Positions 11,465 to 22,829 of a DNA stretch of 64,000 nt are shown piece after piece (position 1 is the stretch's first letter; each line of letters begins with the position of its first letter). The stretch is from Acheta domesticus (Eukaryota > Arthropoda > Insecta > Orthoptera > Gryllidae), in contig JAHLJT010000631.1 in NCBI GenBank assembly GCA_031308135.1, forward strand, positions 31,454,271-31,518,270, in the 5' to 3' direction. Both the position numbers and the translations under genes were made by a program. Under the pieces are notes generated by a model. The model searched no databases, was not told where the DNA came from, and saw only the letters and a list, made by a program, of their open reading frames with translations.

Positions 11465-13720
11465 GCTCAGCCCTTGCAATTACATCGCACATAAGGAAGA
11501 ACTGCAGGAAACTTTCAGCGGAAAAGGATATCTATGAAAAATAGAAAATCTCAATAACTTTGTTTTCATGTCGTACAATTCTTACTCTCCAAGACTAATA
11601 GAATGAGAGAATTTTACGTGTTTCTGAAAATGTAACTGAATATTTTTATATTTACCATGACCAGTACGTGGATGTGACAGATGCCTAAGCAGAAAACCTT
11701 GCTATCTTCCTTAATTCACAACGACCTAAGCTAACTTCTGAAAATGTTTTCTAAAGGGATGCACTTATCAGATGATTGCTGAACATCGCGTTCGTGTACT
11801 CACTGACCTTCGCATTTAAAAACACTCATTGATCTCTGAACTTGAAAAACACACTATTTTCGCTTCGCTAACTACAAACAGGCACTCTGAAGAGCACACG
11901 ACGATACAACTATAGTTTCCCATTGATCGATTTCAACTCGCAGAACAAAACAAACAACCAAACGAATGAATGAACAGCAGAAAAGTGTTCATTCCGTTAA
12001 TATTGCGATTTTATGAAAATTTAATTTCCAAGCTATAAAAACGGTTAATAATAGCAAGCGATACATCTGAGAAACACCATGTTACATTGAAAGCAAAAAG
12101 CGCGAAATTTGGTTAAGTAGAAAGCTCTAACACCTTTCTAAATGAAAATCTTTAGTGTTTTTAATATTAAAATTTTGACTTTAAATAAATAAAAAATATT
12201 TCTTCCTATATATAAGACAATGCGAATAAAACGTATCTCAAGCACAGAACAGAGACATAATTTCAAACTTCCATTTGCGTATATCCAGACATGTGTCTGA
12301 ATAGAGATAGGCATAGTAGGTAGAACGAACTAATACATTTGCGAGCAAACTTAACGTGAATTTTGAAGTAAAGCTAGTTTCTAACTCGGCGAAGATAAGT
12401 CGTTTTCACAGTTCCGCTGCACAATCTTTCGCAATGTACACAAATCCTAACGTGGAATCTATCCCATGCATCTGAACTTTAAAGAGTCCGCAGAGCTCCG
12501 CAGACGAGTGCCTAGGGAAGTTTCACGCCAAGTTCGATATCAACACGACGTCTAGAAAATTCAACGTATGTTAGGAAATAATAGAGATATAAATAATTAA
12601 AATGAACCCGGTTACTTTACAACATCGTCATTAAGTATTGGAACAGCACAATGAACTCGAGGAAATTCTAGAAACCTATTACTTACATAGCATTATAAAT
12701 GTGAGTTTCAGTAATTGTAAGAAGAGAGGGAGGAGCCAATAGAGAAACAAAAAATATTCACTTTCAACAAACAGATTCAGAGAAATTTCTTCTCATTAGA
12801 CGAATAAGAATGTCCGGAAAACTTTTATAAAATGAAACACGAATCCCGCGATTCAGTACATAACCATTTATTTCTTGGCAGTGTCGAAAAAAAAACACGT
12901 CTGGACAGAATTTCTCTCTCTATTATTTACATCGCGAACCATTTAAACTTTTAAGAAGCTCTATCCATTTCAACTTTCGCAGTCAAAACTTTTAATATTA
13001 AACAAATATTATGTGAATGTTAATCATCTGTAAAGTCTTTGTCATTTGAGGCTGATGAAAATCATATACATTTACATCTTCATTAACAGAATAATATGAT
13101 AATAAGATGATTTCACGTCCCAAAATTCTGAGTGAAGATTGAGAAATACGGAATAATTTGATCAATTTCTTTCGAGCTAATTATCAAAGATTCTTTTTGT
13201 TTGTTGCATATTAACTATTCGACCCAAATGAAAACTATGAAAGCGTGCTTCAAAAACGTTAGTTTAGGCACATAATTTATCATCAGCCTTTCAAATTTTA
13301 TTTGAATTTCTAGCCTAAAAAATCATCTTCGGTTAATGTACATCAAAATGGCTATGCGAGTTTATCGCGCGGAAATCTGAATAAAGGCACTACATTGTTC
13401 AGCAGAAGTCAACATACTATTAATTGAAAATATTCATGTTCTGCAAGGAATGACGATGGCATTTCTATCTGCAGAATGAACGTATTAAAAGGACGTATTA
13501 TATCACACGACAATATAAATTTATGAGAACCCACACAACGAAGAGATACCAAGTGTAGGGTACATCACCGCTAAAAGGCGTTCGCACGGAGAGAACGACA
13601 CATTTCAGTAAAATTAAATTATCAAGGACATGAGACGCGAAGATTTAAGCTAAACGAAAGACATTAAAAGGGGGCCGATATTACGCTTCACAAAGACAGT
13701 CCACAAAGGAGAGGGTGCAG
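11465..13720. other. AT-rich spacer with a diverged repeat at 12035-12180
   Basis: Mostly featureless. The stretch at about 12035-12180 shares interrupted similarity with about 56535-56680: ACGGTTAATAA, AAAGCAAAAA, TAGAAAGCTC and GAAAATCTTTAGTG occur in the same order and spacing. It is therefore a dispersed repeat of unknown class. No gene was seen. Confidence 0.5.
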
Positions 13721-13982
13721 CAATATGCCACAAAGCGGAACCGAAGCAAAGAGCAAAGAGCAAAGGGCAAAAGGCAAAAGTGAACACACGGGGGCTCAGA
13801 AAGAGCCGGCGAAACTAATAGCGAACATTCGCCGGACCATCGGCGCTGAAAGGACTTCATGCTATTACCTTGACTATATTCACATCTCCCGCTCCCCCGC
13901 GGGGAATCCTATTGTCCCACCGCGAACACGCACGCACGCCCACAATCACGTGAGTGGGGCCACAACGACGTTACGACCCGAG

Positions 13983-14116
13983 ACAGGCTTCCTTGAAATC
14001 CGTCGCTCCGCAAATTTCAATCCTCCCCTTTTAGGTTGGGAATCTCGCCAGGGGGCCGATCCGATCACTTCTCGCGCGCCCACGCGCGGCAGATAAGAGC
14101 AGCGGCAGCGGGGGCG
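13983..14116. repeat. Dispersed repeat D, copy 1 (leads into GGC/GGT array)
   Basis: Characteristic words are TTTTAGGTTGGGAATC, GATCCGATCACTTCTCGCGC and CAGATAAGAGCAGCGGC. Diverged copies with the same word order lie at 15607-15712 and 17003-17115. In all three, the AAGAGC word is followed directly by GGC-type triplets, and here these expand into a long array. Confidence 0.75.
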
Positions 14117-14345
14117 ATGAGGGTGGTGGCGGCAGCGAGGGCGGAAACGGCGGCGGTGGCGGTAGAGGCGGTGGCGACGGCGGCGGCGACGGCGGCGGCG
14201 GCGGTGGCGGCGGCGGTGGCGGCGGCGATAGCGGTGGCGGCGGCGGCGGCGGCAACGGCGGCGGCGGTGGCGGCGGCGGCGGCGGCGGCGGCAGCGGCGG
14301 TGGCGGCGGCGGCGGTGGCGGCGGTGGCGGCGAAGGCGACGCCTT
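14100..14345. repeat. (GGC/GGT)n trinucleotide array
   Basis: About 245 bp of nearly uninterrupted GGC, GGT and GCA/GAC-type triplets. All frames stay open and would encode poly-Ala, poly-Pro or Arg-rich tracts, which is a composition effect and not evidence of a gene. The array starts at the end of repeat D and ends near a CGAAGGCGACGCCTTCG palindrome at 14332-14348. Confidence 0.95.
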
Positions 14346-14561
14346 CGAGGGCGGCACGAGTGGAGACGCGTCTCCGAGTCATAAGGAAGCGAACTAGAGG
14401 CGAAACTTCCATAACCGGGTCTTCTATGCCGGAACAGGTGCTTTATCGACAACTTAGCGAAGGATTGCCTGTCTTTTAAATAATCGCACTATTTATTTTT
14501 ACTGATAACTATCGTTTTGGTTTGAAAAATGTACGAAATAAAGTTAGATTTTTAATAAGTT

Positions 14562-14720
14562 TATACAGTAAACCCTCACTGACACTAATTCCAAGGGACC
14601 GAAATAATCGGAGTTCGTGTTATAAAAATTCACGTTATCTGATTATTATAAATGAGCGTATTAGCTTAATCCCTTGCCGGGACCGAAGTTTTGTTCGTGT
14701 TCGTGTTCATGTTAAGCGAG
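14562..14720. mobile_element. pogo/Tigger-like MITE fragment
   Basis: It begins TACAGTAAACCCTCACTGAC and contains GGGACCGAAATAATCGGAGT and a TTCGTGTTATAA word, matching the other orientation of the element at 32180-32356. A CAGTAAAACCTC-type end is typical of pogo/Tigger elements. The second end decays into GTTCGTGTTCGTGTTC near 14690 and is not a clean TIR. Confidence 0.6.
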
Positions 14721-14989
14721 TGCGTGCTAAAGATTGTTTACTGTAGTTATTTAGTGTTAAGGGAAAGAACTGCTAAGAATACTTTAGTAATTTTTTATTT
14801 ACTTAAATGTTTAATTATTTATACTTGTAATACTTTGTGTATCTGTTTGTTGAAGATAAACCATTCAGCTTAGAATTTTACGTAAAAATTTATTTTGAAC
14901 ATTTTTAAAAATTTATTTAAGGTCGCTTTAAAACATCTGTGGTTTGAATGGTTTGTATTTTCACTACGTGTTAGAAGGAACTACTTGCT

Positions 14990-15520
14990 TTGGAACTTTT
15001 GCTTCTCAGAGCCCTTTTTTACTGGACCAAAAATGGCGTAATTGCAAGGAGAGAGGTCTGGACTGTACGGAGGTCAACCTCCCACTTCCATTTCTGCAAG
15101 ACTGCCATGATTGTATTGGTCGTATGAGACCTTGCATTGTCGTGGAGCAGAATGGCCCCACGGTCCTCAAAAGGCAAGTTTACCGTGATTGTGTAGGCCG
15201 TATGAGACCTTGCATTGTCGTAGAGCAGAATGACCCCAAGGGGCTAAAACGCCCAACACAATCACGGCACTCTTGCAGAAATTCAAGTGGGCGATCTCGG
15301 TCACCCTCCATACAGTCCAGACCTCTGTCCTTGCAATTACGCCATTTTTGGTCCCCTAAAAAAAGGGCTCTTAGGAGCAAACGATCCACCTAGGACGACG
15401 ACGTCAAGCAGTACGTGCGGAACTCTTTCACAACGCAGCTCCGGGAATTTTACGAGACAGCCATTCACCGCCTTGTGTCGCAGTGGGACAGGTGCCACAA
15501 CAGCCAGGGCCAATACTTCT
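14990..15520. pseudogene. Rearranged mariner transposase fragments (inverted plus duplicated)
   Basis: The minus strand at about 15175-14995 encodes LLHDNARSHT, then in a shifted frame a PYSPDL..CNYAIFGP-type block. These are the second catalytic Asp region and the C-terminal catalytic block of a mariner transposase. The plus strand at 15287-15380 encodes HPPYSPDLCPCNYAIFGPLK. A second LL(Y)DNARSHT block lies on the minus strand at 15240-15198. So the arms 14997-15116 and 15251-15385 are inverted copies, and 15120-15160 and 15198-15240 are direct copies of the DNARSHT block. Frameshifts make all of it non-functional. Confidence 0.85.
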
Positions 15521-15606
15521 GACATACATGTATTGGTTTTTGTTCATAAGCCTCCGGCTCGTTGCTTTTTAATATCAAGCATTCCGTTGGGCATAAAATT
15601 TCTATT

Positions 15607-15712
15607 TCAGGATTCTTAGAATGTAGTGATTCGAAATTTCCCATCTCTCTTTAATGACTGGAATTCGATCACTTCTCTCTCCTCCTACGCGCCGAGTAAC
15701 TAAGAGCAGCGG
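15607..15712. repeat. Dispersed repeat D, copy 2
   Basis: Most diverged copy: CATCTCTCTTTAATGACTGG, then TTCGATCACTTCTC and AACTAAGAGCAGCGGCGACG in the same order as copies 1 and 3. It is followed by a short purine-rich stretch in place of a triplet array. Confidence 0.6.
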
Positions 15713-16173
15713 CGACGGAAAGGAGGAGGGGATTTATGGAGAAGGCTTCACTGTGGGCCAGAAGAAAACGAACGGAAGGACAAAATATCTAGATAATCTA
15801 GTGTTGCATAACCGCTCATTAGTTGTATGACACCTTGTTTTGAATCAATCTTGACATGGTTGATTTTTGCGAAAACAAACTGCAATCCGATTGAAATGAG
15901 AGGAGTTTACTGCTCAGATTTATGACCTAATCTGGGATGCACTTTCCACCAAAGCGTGAAATGTGTGGAGGAAGGAACAGAGCAGGAGCAACATTTTAGT
16001 TAACAAATTCTGATTGTCAGCCCATTTGTAATAATTTGAAAACAATGTTGAGTAGAAAATAAGTTTTAGAAATTATTAAATAATGTCTTTTCGTTATAAA
16101 GTCGTGTGATAGCTGTTCATATTCGAGACAATGATACTTTGTAAATCCAGATGAAGAAAATAACAACGTCTGT

Positions 16174-16875
16174 GGCGTCGTCCATAAATTACGTAACGCT
16201 AAAGAGGGGGGAGGGGGGCTGAGGCAGGTTACGCTCCGTTACATAGGTGTAGGGGGTATTAGTTTGTGTTACGTAATGTTGATATTTTTTTACATTTTTT
16301 CAACATTTGCTGAAATAATTCCCTTTTTGAGTCCTGTACTAAAACATTAAAATATTAACTAATTACTTTGTTTTAAAAACATGAATAAACCAATGGAATA
16401 AATTGTAAATTGTTACATAAATGGAAATATTTTTTCAACGTTTTTTTTTATTCTCTAAGATTGTGAAGAAAATATTCAAAATTGATATGAAGTATATTGT
16501 ATAACCCATTTTAAACTAGCGCTCTAGACTCTCGCTCTTGCATCATTAACAACGTCATGTGCGTAGCTTGTGATTAACCATTTCTCGCTCAAGTATTCTT
16601 TCTCACTCACAACTCCTACAAATTTCTACTTTAATTATCATTTATATTAATATACAACCCAAGTAAAATAAATACAAATTAAGTGCTATAATTTATAAAA
16701 TACTGTGCTATAATTTATTTTTACTTCCGGTGTTTACAAGGCACCCCCCTTGTTGTCGCAAACCTTAAGTAATTATTAAGGGGGTGTTCATATGCGCGTT
16801 ACGGGTGTGTTACAAGGGGGAAAGGGGTTAATCAAAATACTCCAAATTTGCGTTACGTAATTTATAGACGGACCC
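16174..16875. mobile_element. 702-bp MITE-like element, second copy, TGT target duplication
   Basis: TIRs GGCGTCGTCCATAAATTACG and (reverse complement of right end) GGGTCCGTCTATAAATTACG. The body aligns throughout with 10790-11461, for example TTTTTGAGTCCTGTACTAAAA, GATATGAAGTATATT and CGCTCT(A)GACTCTCGCTCTTGC. The flanks are TGT at 16171-16173 and 16876-16878, again 3 bp. A G-run next to the right TIR has partly become CCCCCC on the plus strand at 16743-16748. Confidence 0.88.
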
Positions 16876-17002
16876 TGTGTTTTTTTTAAAGATCTTACAC
16901 AGAGACTTCCTGAAAGAAAATCAGAATCACAACAGGAATCACCAACAGAGCAAGAATTAGCGTCCCATTTCACACATACCAACAGGGGCAAATTACTATT
17001 TC

Positions 17003-17115
17003 AGGCTTCCGTAGAATTCTGCTCTCCATCCCCTTTCAAGTTGGAAAGAGGCCAAAGTTCGATCCGATCAGTTCCCGCGCCGCCCACACAGAGCAGATAA
17101 GAGCGCTAGCGGCGG
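17003..17115. repeat. Dispersed repeat D, copy 3
   Basis: CATCCCCTTTCAAGTTGG, TTCGATCCGATCAGTTCCCG and GCAGATAAGAGC are in the same order as copy 1, followed by a short GGCGGCGGTG run. A possible further copy starts at 18215 (GGGCCAAGTTTTGATCC), but it is too weak to call. Confidence 0.7.
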
Positions 17116-18924
17116 CGGTGCACTCTGGCGCGTGGGTGGAATGGATGTGCGGTGTGGGGGCGGCATTCGGCGCGTCTCTCTGTGGGCCGAACGGGTGCGG
17201 TTTGTGGCCAAAGCGACTGATTTTGCGATTAGGAAAATGCTTTGTAGAAAGACATATTATTTTTACGCCATTTATTCGTATCCACGGCTTGATTTCTGGC
17301 GGAACGCGACAGTTCGGCGTTGCGGTACCTCTGGAATATATTATTAAATTATATTGTAAATACATACACTTTTCTGTTAAATTCATAATTAATGTAGGAA
17401 GAGTTCCAAAACTTCACATTTTATAAATCAAGGACTGCTCGAATCTATATACGTACTTGAGTTTTTGAGACTATTGTATTGTTCAGAAAGAACAGTCTAC
17501 TTTTCTTTTTTTTTTTTTTTTCCTTTTTTTTTTTCTTTTTTTCAGTTGGGAACAAATTCAATTACATTATTTTACGTACAGACTCGCATGACCTTTAAGT
17601 ACTTACACGGATTATAGAATGCAACATTTCCCTTTTCAACAGAAGCAGAGAAATTATTACCGAACAATTAATTAGAATATTAAGCAAATATCCAATATAC
17701 TAATTCAAATTGAATAACTGACTTGAATGCATAGTGAAAGTAGTTCAATATAAAAACCGTATGGAGGCGACATTTCAAGTTAAATGTCACACCTACAAAA
17801 TGTAATTTTGGATAGGACTTAATTTAATCATTTTGTAAGTTATGAAAATGAGATTCAATAAAACTTCACCGCATTTTTTTTAAGAAATGAAATGCAATAC
17901 ATTTTATGTTATAATTTTTTTTAAATCTAAGAGATTTTTATATTTACTAATATTTACGAAAGTACGTTATCTTGGACTACAATTTTCAAAATCTTTAATG
18001 AAGCAGTTTACAATGCAGTTTAAGTCCACGCACGAATGTGAGTCACAAACTCGCACTCTCTCGTTTAGACAAGTTCTTTGGAGATCACATATTATAACGC
18101 GCAAAGGAAACCGCTAAGACGTGCCTTGATTTATACGAGACGCCGACAGCTAAATTAATACATTACAGCTCGTTCCCCGCGCAGCTTTGCGTATACGCGA
18201 AATTTCATTATTCCGGTTTGGGCCAAGTTTTGATCCTTCCCGACGCAACGTGCGCCGGCGGGCGAAGGCGAATGGGGGGGGCGGTGAACGGAGGGGGAAG
18301 AAGAGACGGAGGAGGAGGAGAAGAAAATAGGAGAGAGAGGGAGAGGGTTCGCAGTGCGAGAGTTGCGAGGGTGGGTGCGGGCCGCGTGGGATAGTCTTCT
18401 AGCGGCGTGGGTCTTGGCAATGGGCGCGGTACGTCCAGGCACAACTGCAGGCAGAGAAAATGACAATTGCGGATTCAGCTTATTGGCAACTTGTAGCGAA
18501 TGCTGCTTAGAACAACTGACTCGTTAATTTCTGACAAATTTGCTTACAGAGCGTTATCACGGTTTTGCTCTATAAGTTTGCTTACTATGAAAACGCGGTT
18601 TGAACCTACAAGTTCTGAGCGGTTAGCTGCGGTCAACTTTAGACACTACGTAATGGCCAGGTAGCTGCGAATGATTGCGGATCACAATGCTGCCCGGGAG
18701 GGGAGTGGCGATTAACCGTTAATTCATCCGCGTTGGCGTCACCGCTCTGGCTGCAGCGGGCGGTGCTCCTTGCAACAAAGCACGTCATTGTGAACGGACT
18801 CACTCATTAGCAACTCTGTCCCCTGTTAGAGTACACCTCCTGGTTGCATTTACGACGCCTCCTTTCTAAATCTCTCACCAATACACGGAGAAACATGAAA
18901 ATGTGTGTGTTGTTTGTTCTTTGG
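17116..18924. other. Spacer with poly-T tract and a GA/GC-rich patch
   Basis: Contains an interrupted poly-T tract at about 17502-17543 and a purine-rich GC patch at 18240-18370 (GGAGGAGGAG-type words). No gene was supported. Apparent frames at 17036-17426 and 18155-18466 overlap each other in several phases and have no motif. Confidence 0.5.
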
Positions 18925-19475
18925 ATTGATTAATTGGTTCGTGTTTCAGGGCGCGTCAACTACTGAGATTATTAGTCCCATAAGTGTAGTGCATGTTTTC
19001 TGGGACGTGGCGATGATCTTTTCCCCGCTGGATGGCGAGATCTGGCGCCCACCTACCGTCAACTAGCGGGGCTTTCCCCTGAACCAGGTATCTGCCACCA
19101 GCGGGGAACCGCCCCAGCCGGGACAAGCTGTAAGCTCCCGACCGGTCTCCCGGCATGCGTGATAGTGTAGTGCCTGTTAGTGTCTGTGTGTGTAAGGGGC
19201 GAGGATACAAGGAAGAGGAAGGAAAGATCGCGCGCGACCCCTGGTCCATTTGTTAGGGTACTGCTCCGGCATTCGCCTGGTGTTGATCGGAGAAACCACG
19301 GAAAACTACCGGTAAGAGCAGCTGGCCGCTAGAATTCTTCTCCAGACAGCGACTGAATTCGACCTAGCTGACAAGCTAGTGTCGAAAATCCTGCCGCCGT
19401 CGGGACTCAGAGCTCCCGGAGCTCCCGGTCAGAGGGACTGCAGTGACATCAGGTTGATGCACTGAGCCAACCTGG
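18925..19475 (-). mobile_element. SINE A, full-length tRNA-headed SINE with 14-bp TSD
   Basis: Perfect target duplication TGTTTGTTCTTTGG at 18911-18924 and 19476-19489. On the minus strand it starts with a tRNA-like head (GGCTCAGTGCATCAACCTGA as box A region; GAGTCCCGAC as a degraded box B). An unrelated region with CTAGCTTGTCAGCTAGGTCG follows, then a central block TAGTTTTCCGTGGTTTCTCC with CCAGGCGAATGCCGG. It ends with GTAGTTGACGCGCCCTGAAA. The central block resembles the conserved core of insect tRNA SINEs of the TTTTCCGTGGTTTCC type. It has no coding capacity and would be transcribed by Pol III and moved by a LINE. Confidence 0.92.
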
Positions 19476-19754
19476 TGTTTGTTCTTTGGCATTGACTTCA
19501 GATTGAAAGGGATATTTTTACTTTCCCATATACGTACGTATACACGGAGTGATATACGTAGTATAGGGAAAGTTATGTAATGCTGCGCGAAAAATGGCCA
19601 ATTTTCGGCGGAAAAAAAATCAATTGCCGTGCGTGAAAACGAATAAGTGGATAAAACCAGTTGCTAAATTAAGAAAAAAAATCCCCTAACATGTGGTGTA
19701 GCCAGAAACCCTGTTTTCTAGGTCCTTGATACCGAAAACCCAATTGAAAGGAAA

Positions 19755-19790
19755 ACGTCCGTCTGTCCGTCCGTCCGTCCGTCTGTGAAC
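19755..19790. repeat. (GTCC)n/(GTCT)n tetranucleotide run
   Basis: GTCCGTCTGTCCGTCCGTCC-type run followed by TGTGAACA. In arthropod genomes this word pair often marks one end of an AT-rich dispersed repeat, and here it lies just before the ~300-bp array. Confidence 0.85.
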
Positions 19791-19924
19791 ACTGCTAGCG
19801 CCTAAACCATACGTACGATTTCTTCCAAAATGGACATTCCCCGGTCGATATGATTCTAGTCGAAGCTTTGAGATTTTGAAAAAGATTCTTCAAATTTGGG
19901 GGTACTTTATATGAACTTCCCCGG

Positions 19925-20870
19925 AGATTTTCAAAATTTTCTCAAAAACCGCTCCAAATTTTTTCTTTAAATTTCTTGTATGAATAGAGTAAATACACGT
20001 ATTAACATGGCATAGGTCCGATTTTGAAAGTTTGAATTTTTTTCGGCGTCTTTCTCCAACTACAGAATTGAAGATAAGAGATTTTTTTCTTCAAATAAAA
20101 TTTGTTCTGCATATCGAGTTCTTTCATAAAGGTCATGTAAATGTTTCTCACAATTTTAGTAGTTTTCGTGCAATACTGCGTGCAATATGTGCAACATTAA
20201 AAATTACAAAAACAAGATTTTCTCAAAAACGGCTCCAACTTTTTTCTTTAAACTTTTGGTAAGGATAATGGTAAATGTACTCTATCAGGTGACATAAAGG
20301 CATATTGGTCTATCGTTTTTTTCTTCTTCAAAAATTACAAAAATGTAAATTTTTTACTTGCCTCTCACCTCGTTAATATTTACATTATCGGCGATTTTTT
20401 CACATTATTATATTTACGAGAATATATGCTTTAAATAATGTCAAGTAAAGTTTCTCGAAAACACTACCGTTTTCTGTGAAAAGTAGCTCAAATTTCGGCA
20501 TTTTCAGAAATGCTCAAACGCCATTTTCTCATATATGGCTGCAAATTTTTTCTTGAAACTGTTGTAACAGATAGTGATAATTACACTCTTTAATATGACG
20601 TTAAGTTTATTTTGAGTTATTTTTTCCAAAAATATATAAATGTAAATTTTTTGAAAGATCTCTCACATCTTTAATATGCACATTATCCGCAATTTGTAAA
20701 GATGATTATATTTGTGAGTGTAAGTGCTTCAAATAACTTCAAATAAAGTATTTTGAAAACTCAAACGTCTTTTGTGAAAATGAGCTTCAAATTTCGCATT
20801 TTTAGTAGTGCTAAAACGCCATTTTCTCTTAAACGGCACATAATTTTTAAATGAAAATTGCCATTTACGG
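19925..20870. repeat. Diverged ~300-bp tandem array, about three units
   Basis: A recurrent block TTCTCaaaaaCgGCtcCAAaTTTTTTCTTtAAactttTgta begins near 19940, 20219 and 20534, with a degraded start near 20825 (intervals about 280-315 bp). Each of the later units continues with a TAAATGTAAATTTTTT word, a CTCTCAC(C/A)TC(G/T)TTAATAT word, a TTATATTT(A/G)(C/T)GAG word, TCAAATTTCG and CGCCATTTTCTC. The array is not a microsatellite, and no coding frame is conserved across units. Confidence 0.8.
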
Positions 20871-21711
20871 CTAGGTTCTTGTGTTCTTTAATATTCTAAA
20901 ATTAATGTTTCCGTTCTATTAATAGGAAACCGAAAAAATAAGCAAATGACAAAAAATGTACTTTTGGCGATGATAGATGACAGCTGGCAAGAAAGAGTTT
21001 GTGGCAATTCCGAAAAGCTAGCGAAGACCCAAGGAAATAGAAAACTAATACGGGAAAGTTTGTGCCATTCTGTAGCACCACTAGTTATATTTAATATACA
21101 ATGATAACTCTGAGGAGACACAGGGTCAAACGAGACAAATACTCAAAAAGGGAAAGGCAGTTACTGTATTGTTTAAGAGAAGCAATTATTTAAATGAATA
21201 CAGAGGTGAATAGTTAGAGTTTTTTCAACACTGAAGGTCGGATCGTCGAGTCTCTTTCTAAATGTCAATGGGTTGCGACTGATAAGTGTTCCGAATGTCA
21301 AGCTGGGAAGCGAGAACGAATTTTAAAATGTGTGTATGTGACGCCCCCTTTGAAGATTGGAAAAAAGAATACCTAGGCTATTGTTTGAGTAATCTCTGCT
21401 CCGAATCCAATGACGCTAAGTGTTTGTCGTTCTTTGAAAAAATAAAATAAAACATTTCATGATACCAAAAAGGTGCCCGAAAAAGAGAATAACACTTAAC
21501 GAAATAGAATCCAAGATATATCAGAATTCGAATAGGTTTCATAGATTCAGCAGAAAGAATATTACTACTGTTGGGGAATACAAAATGTTGGTCTCATTAA
21601 ATATGAGAGAATTGAGAATTGGAATCTAGAAAGAAAGACGACATATTTTCACAATAAAATTGATACCCAATGTTGTTGATTTTCTTCTTCTGATTATGTC
21701 TGATAAAAAAC
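20871..21711. other. Spacer
   Basis: No recognisable feature. A short minus-strand frame at 20888-21121 has no motif. Confidence 0.5.
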
Positions 21712-21844
21712 AACAGAGTGTCCATAAAGTCTTTCCACGATTTCAAAAGTTTATTATAGACACATTTTTGCAATTATATTAGTAATTCGCTTTACTAATT
21801 ACAAATTTAAAAAGTCTAGTTTGTTTTGCAATTTCAATGAACGT

Positions 21845-21975
21845 CTACATAAGAGCCTTTTATTGCTCTCAGAATGTAAATACTTATTCAATTTCATGCC
21901 ACACATTGCCCAGCATTTTTTGTGCAATGCAACATTAGTCATCCTTCTTCTCAATGCACTTTTGTTGTATACATT
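21845..21975 (-). pseudogene. Decayed transposase, C-terminal end
   Basis: The minus strand encodes KMLGNVWHEIE followed after a frameshift by a CRR/SNKRLLCR-type end. This is the usual MLxNVWxEI...CRxxxGxHIE C-terminus of this transposase family. It is separated from the rest of the gene by the inserted LINE sequence. Confidence 0.7.
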
Positions 21976-22019
21976 TCATCTTTAACCAAACCCAAAGATA
22001 GAAAGGATTATATTTTAGA

Positions 22020-22294
22020 TTTATTATTAATTCTGCAATGAAGTATCATTACTTGGTGGCAGAATATTTAAATTACAAGAGAGTACTTGATTTAGAAAAA
22101 AAAAATCAATAATTAAGAATAATGGTACATAATTTCACAGCGCAAACCTTACTCCAATTCATTTTACTCCACTTCACTTCAGTTCACTTCACTGCACTGC
22201 ACTTCACAACACTTAACTGATATGCATCTCTTTCGCATTTCTTTCCCTCCACTACACAACACTGCACTGCACTGCACTGCACTACACGAATATA

Positions 22295-22344
<50 letters not shown>

Positions 22345-22828
22345 GGACAATACTACTACAACTACTACTAATAATAACAATTAGACAAATTACTTAATAG
22401 GAAATTCTACTTATTTAACAGTAGAAACTTAACAATAATACAATGACATAAAATATAGATGAATAGCTAGGAAACTAATTTATTTTTAAAATTTTCTCAG
22501 GTTTTGAGGAAAGGGTTCAAAGATTGTCGCAGGCAAACTGTTCCAGTCTCTAATAGTTCTGTTTGTGAATGAAAATTTCCCAACATCCGTTTTCTGCACT
22601 CTTGTCTTAATTTTGTGCTTGTGATCCGCTCTACCGAAGTAAGTAGGTTTTCCTAGACGACGATTAATTTCACCCCAAGCAGGATAACCTTTGTATGCTT
22701 TGTACATAGCACAGAGTCGCAACTTAATCCGCCTTTTTTTCGAGTGACTCCCATGCACCTTTATTTTTTGTACCCTTGAAAGTGAATTTTAATGCTCTGC
22801 GCTGGAGCCTTTCTGGGTATATCTGGGT
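22020..22828 (-). mobile_element. 5'-truncated non-LTR retrotransposon (LINE) inside the transposon
   Basis: The minus-strand frame from about 22828 down to the stop at 22486 encodes a typical LINE ORF2 C-terminus: PERLQRRALKF, then (after a one-base shift) KIRLRLC-type residues, AMYKAYKGYPAWGEI, DHKHKIKTR, KTDVGKFSFTNRTI and WNSLP. The 3' UTR carries CACTGCACTGCACT repeats and an AAT microsatellite. The 5' junction is near 22822-22838, where the transposase reading changes to the LINE reading. The 3' junction (22020-22050) is approximate. Clade (RTE/CR1/Jockey-like) is not decided. Confidence 0.75.
22295..22344. repeat. (AAT)n microsatellite
   Basis: About 16 uninterrupted AAT units in the 3' UTR of the LINE fragment. 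They probably grew from its 3' tail region. Confidence 0.97.
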
Positions 22829-22829
22829 A

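Noticed and set aside
13946..14479. Long frames on both strands (up to 168 codons) encoding Arg, Pro or Ala tracts
   Set aside because: All phases of a GGC/GGT array are open. There is no complex sequence and no start context.
15287..15619. Possible intact mariner transposase fragment on the plus strand
   Set aside because: Only the HPPYSPDL..YAIFGP block is readable. The upstream catalytic block is on the opposite strand and frames are broken, so it is listed as a pseudogene.
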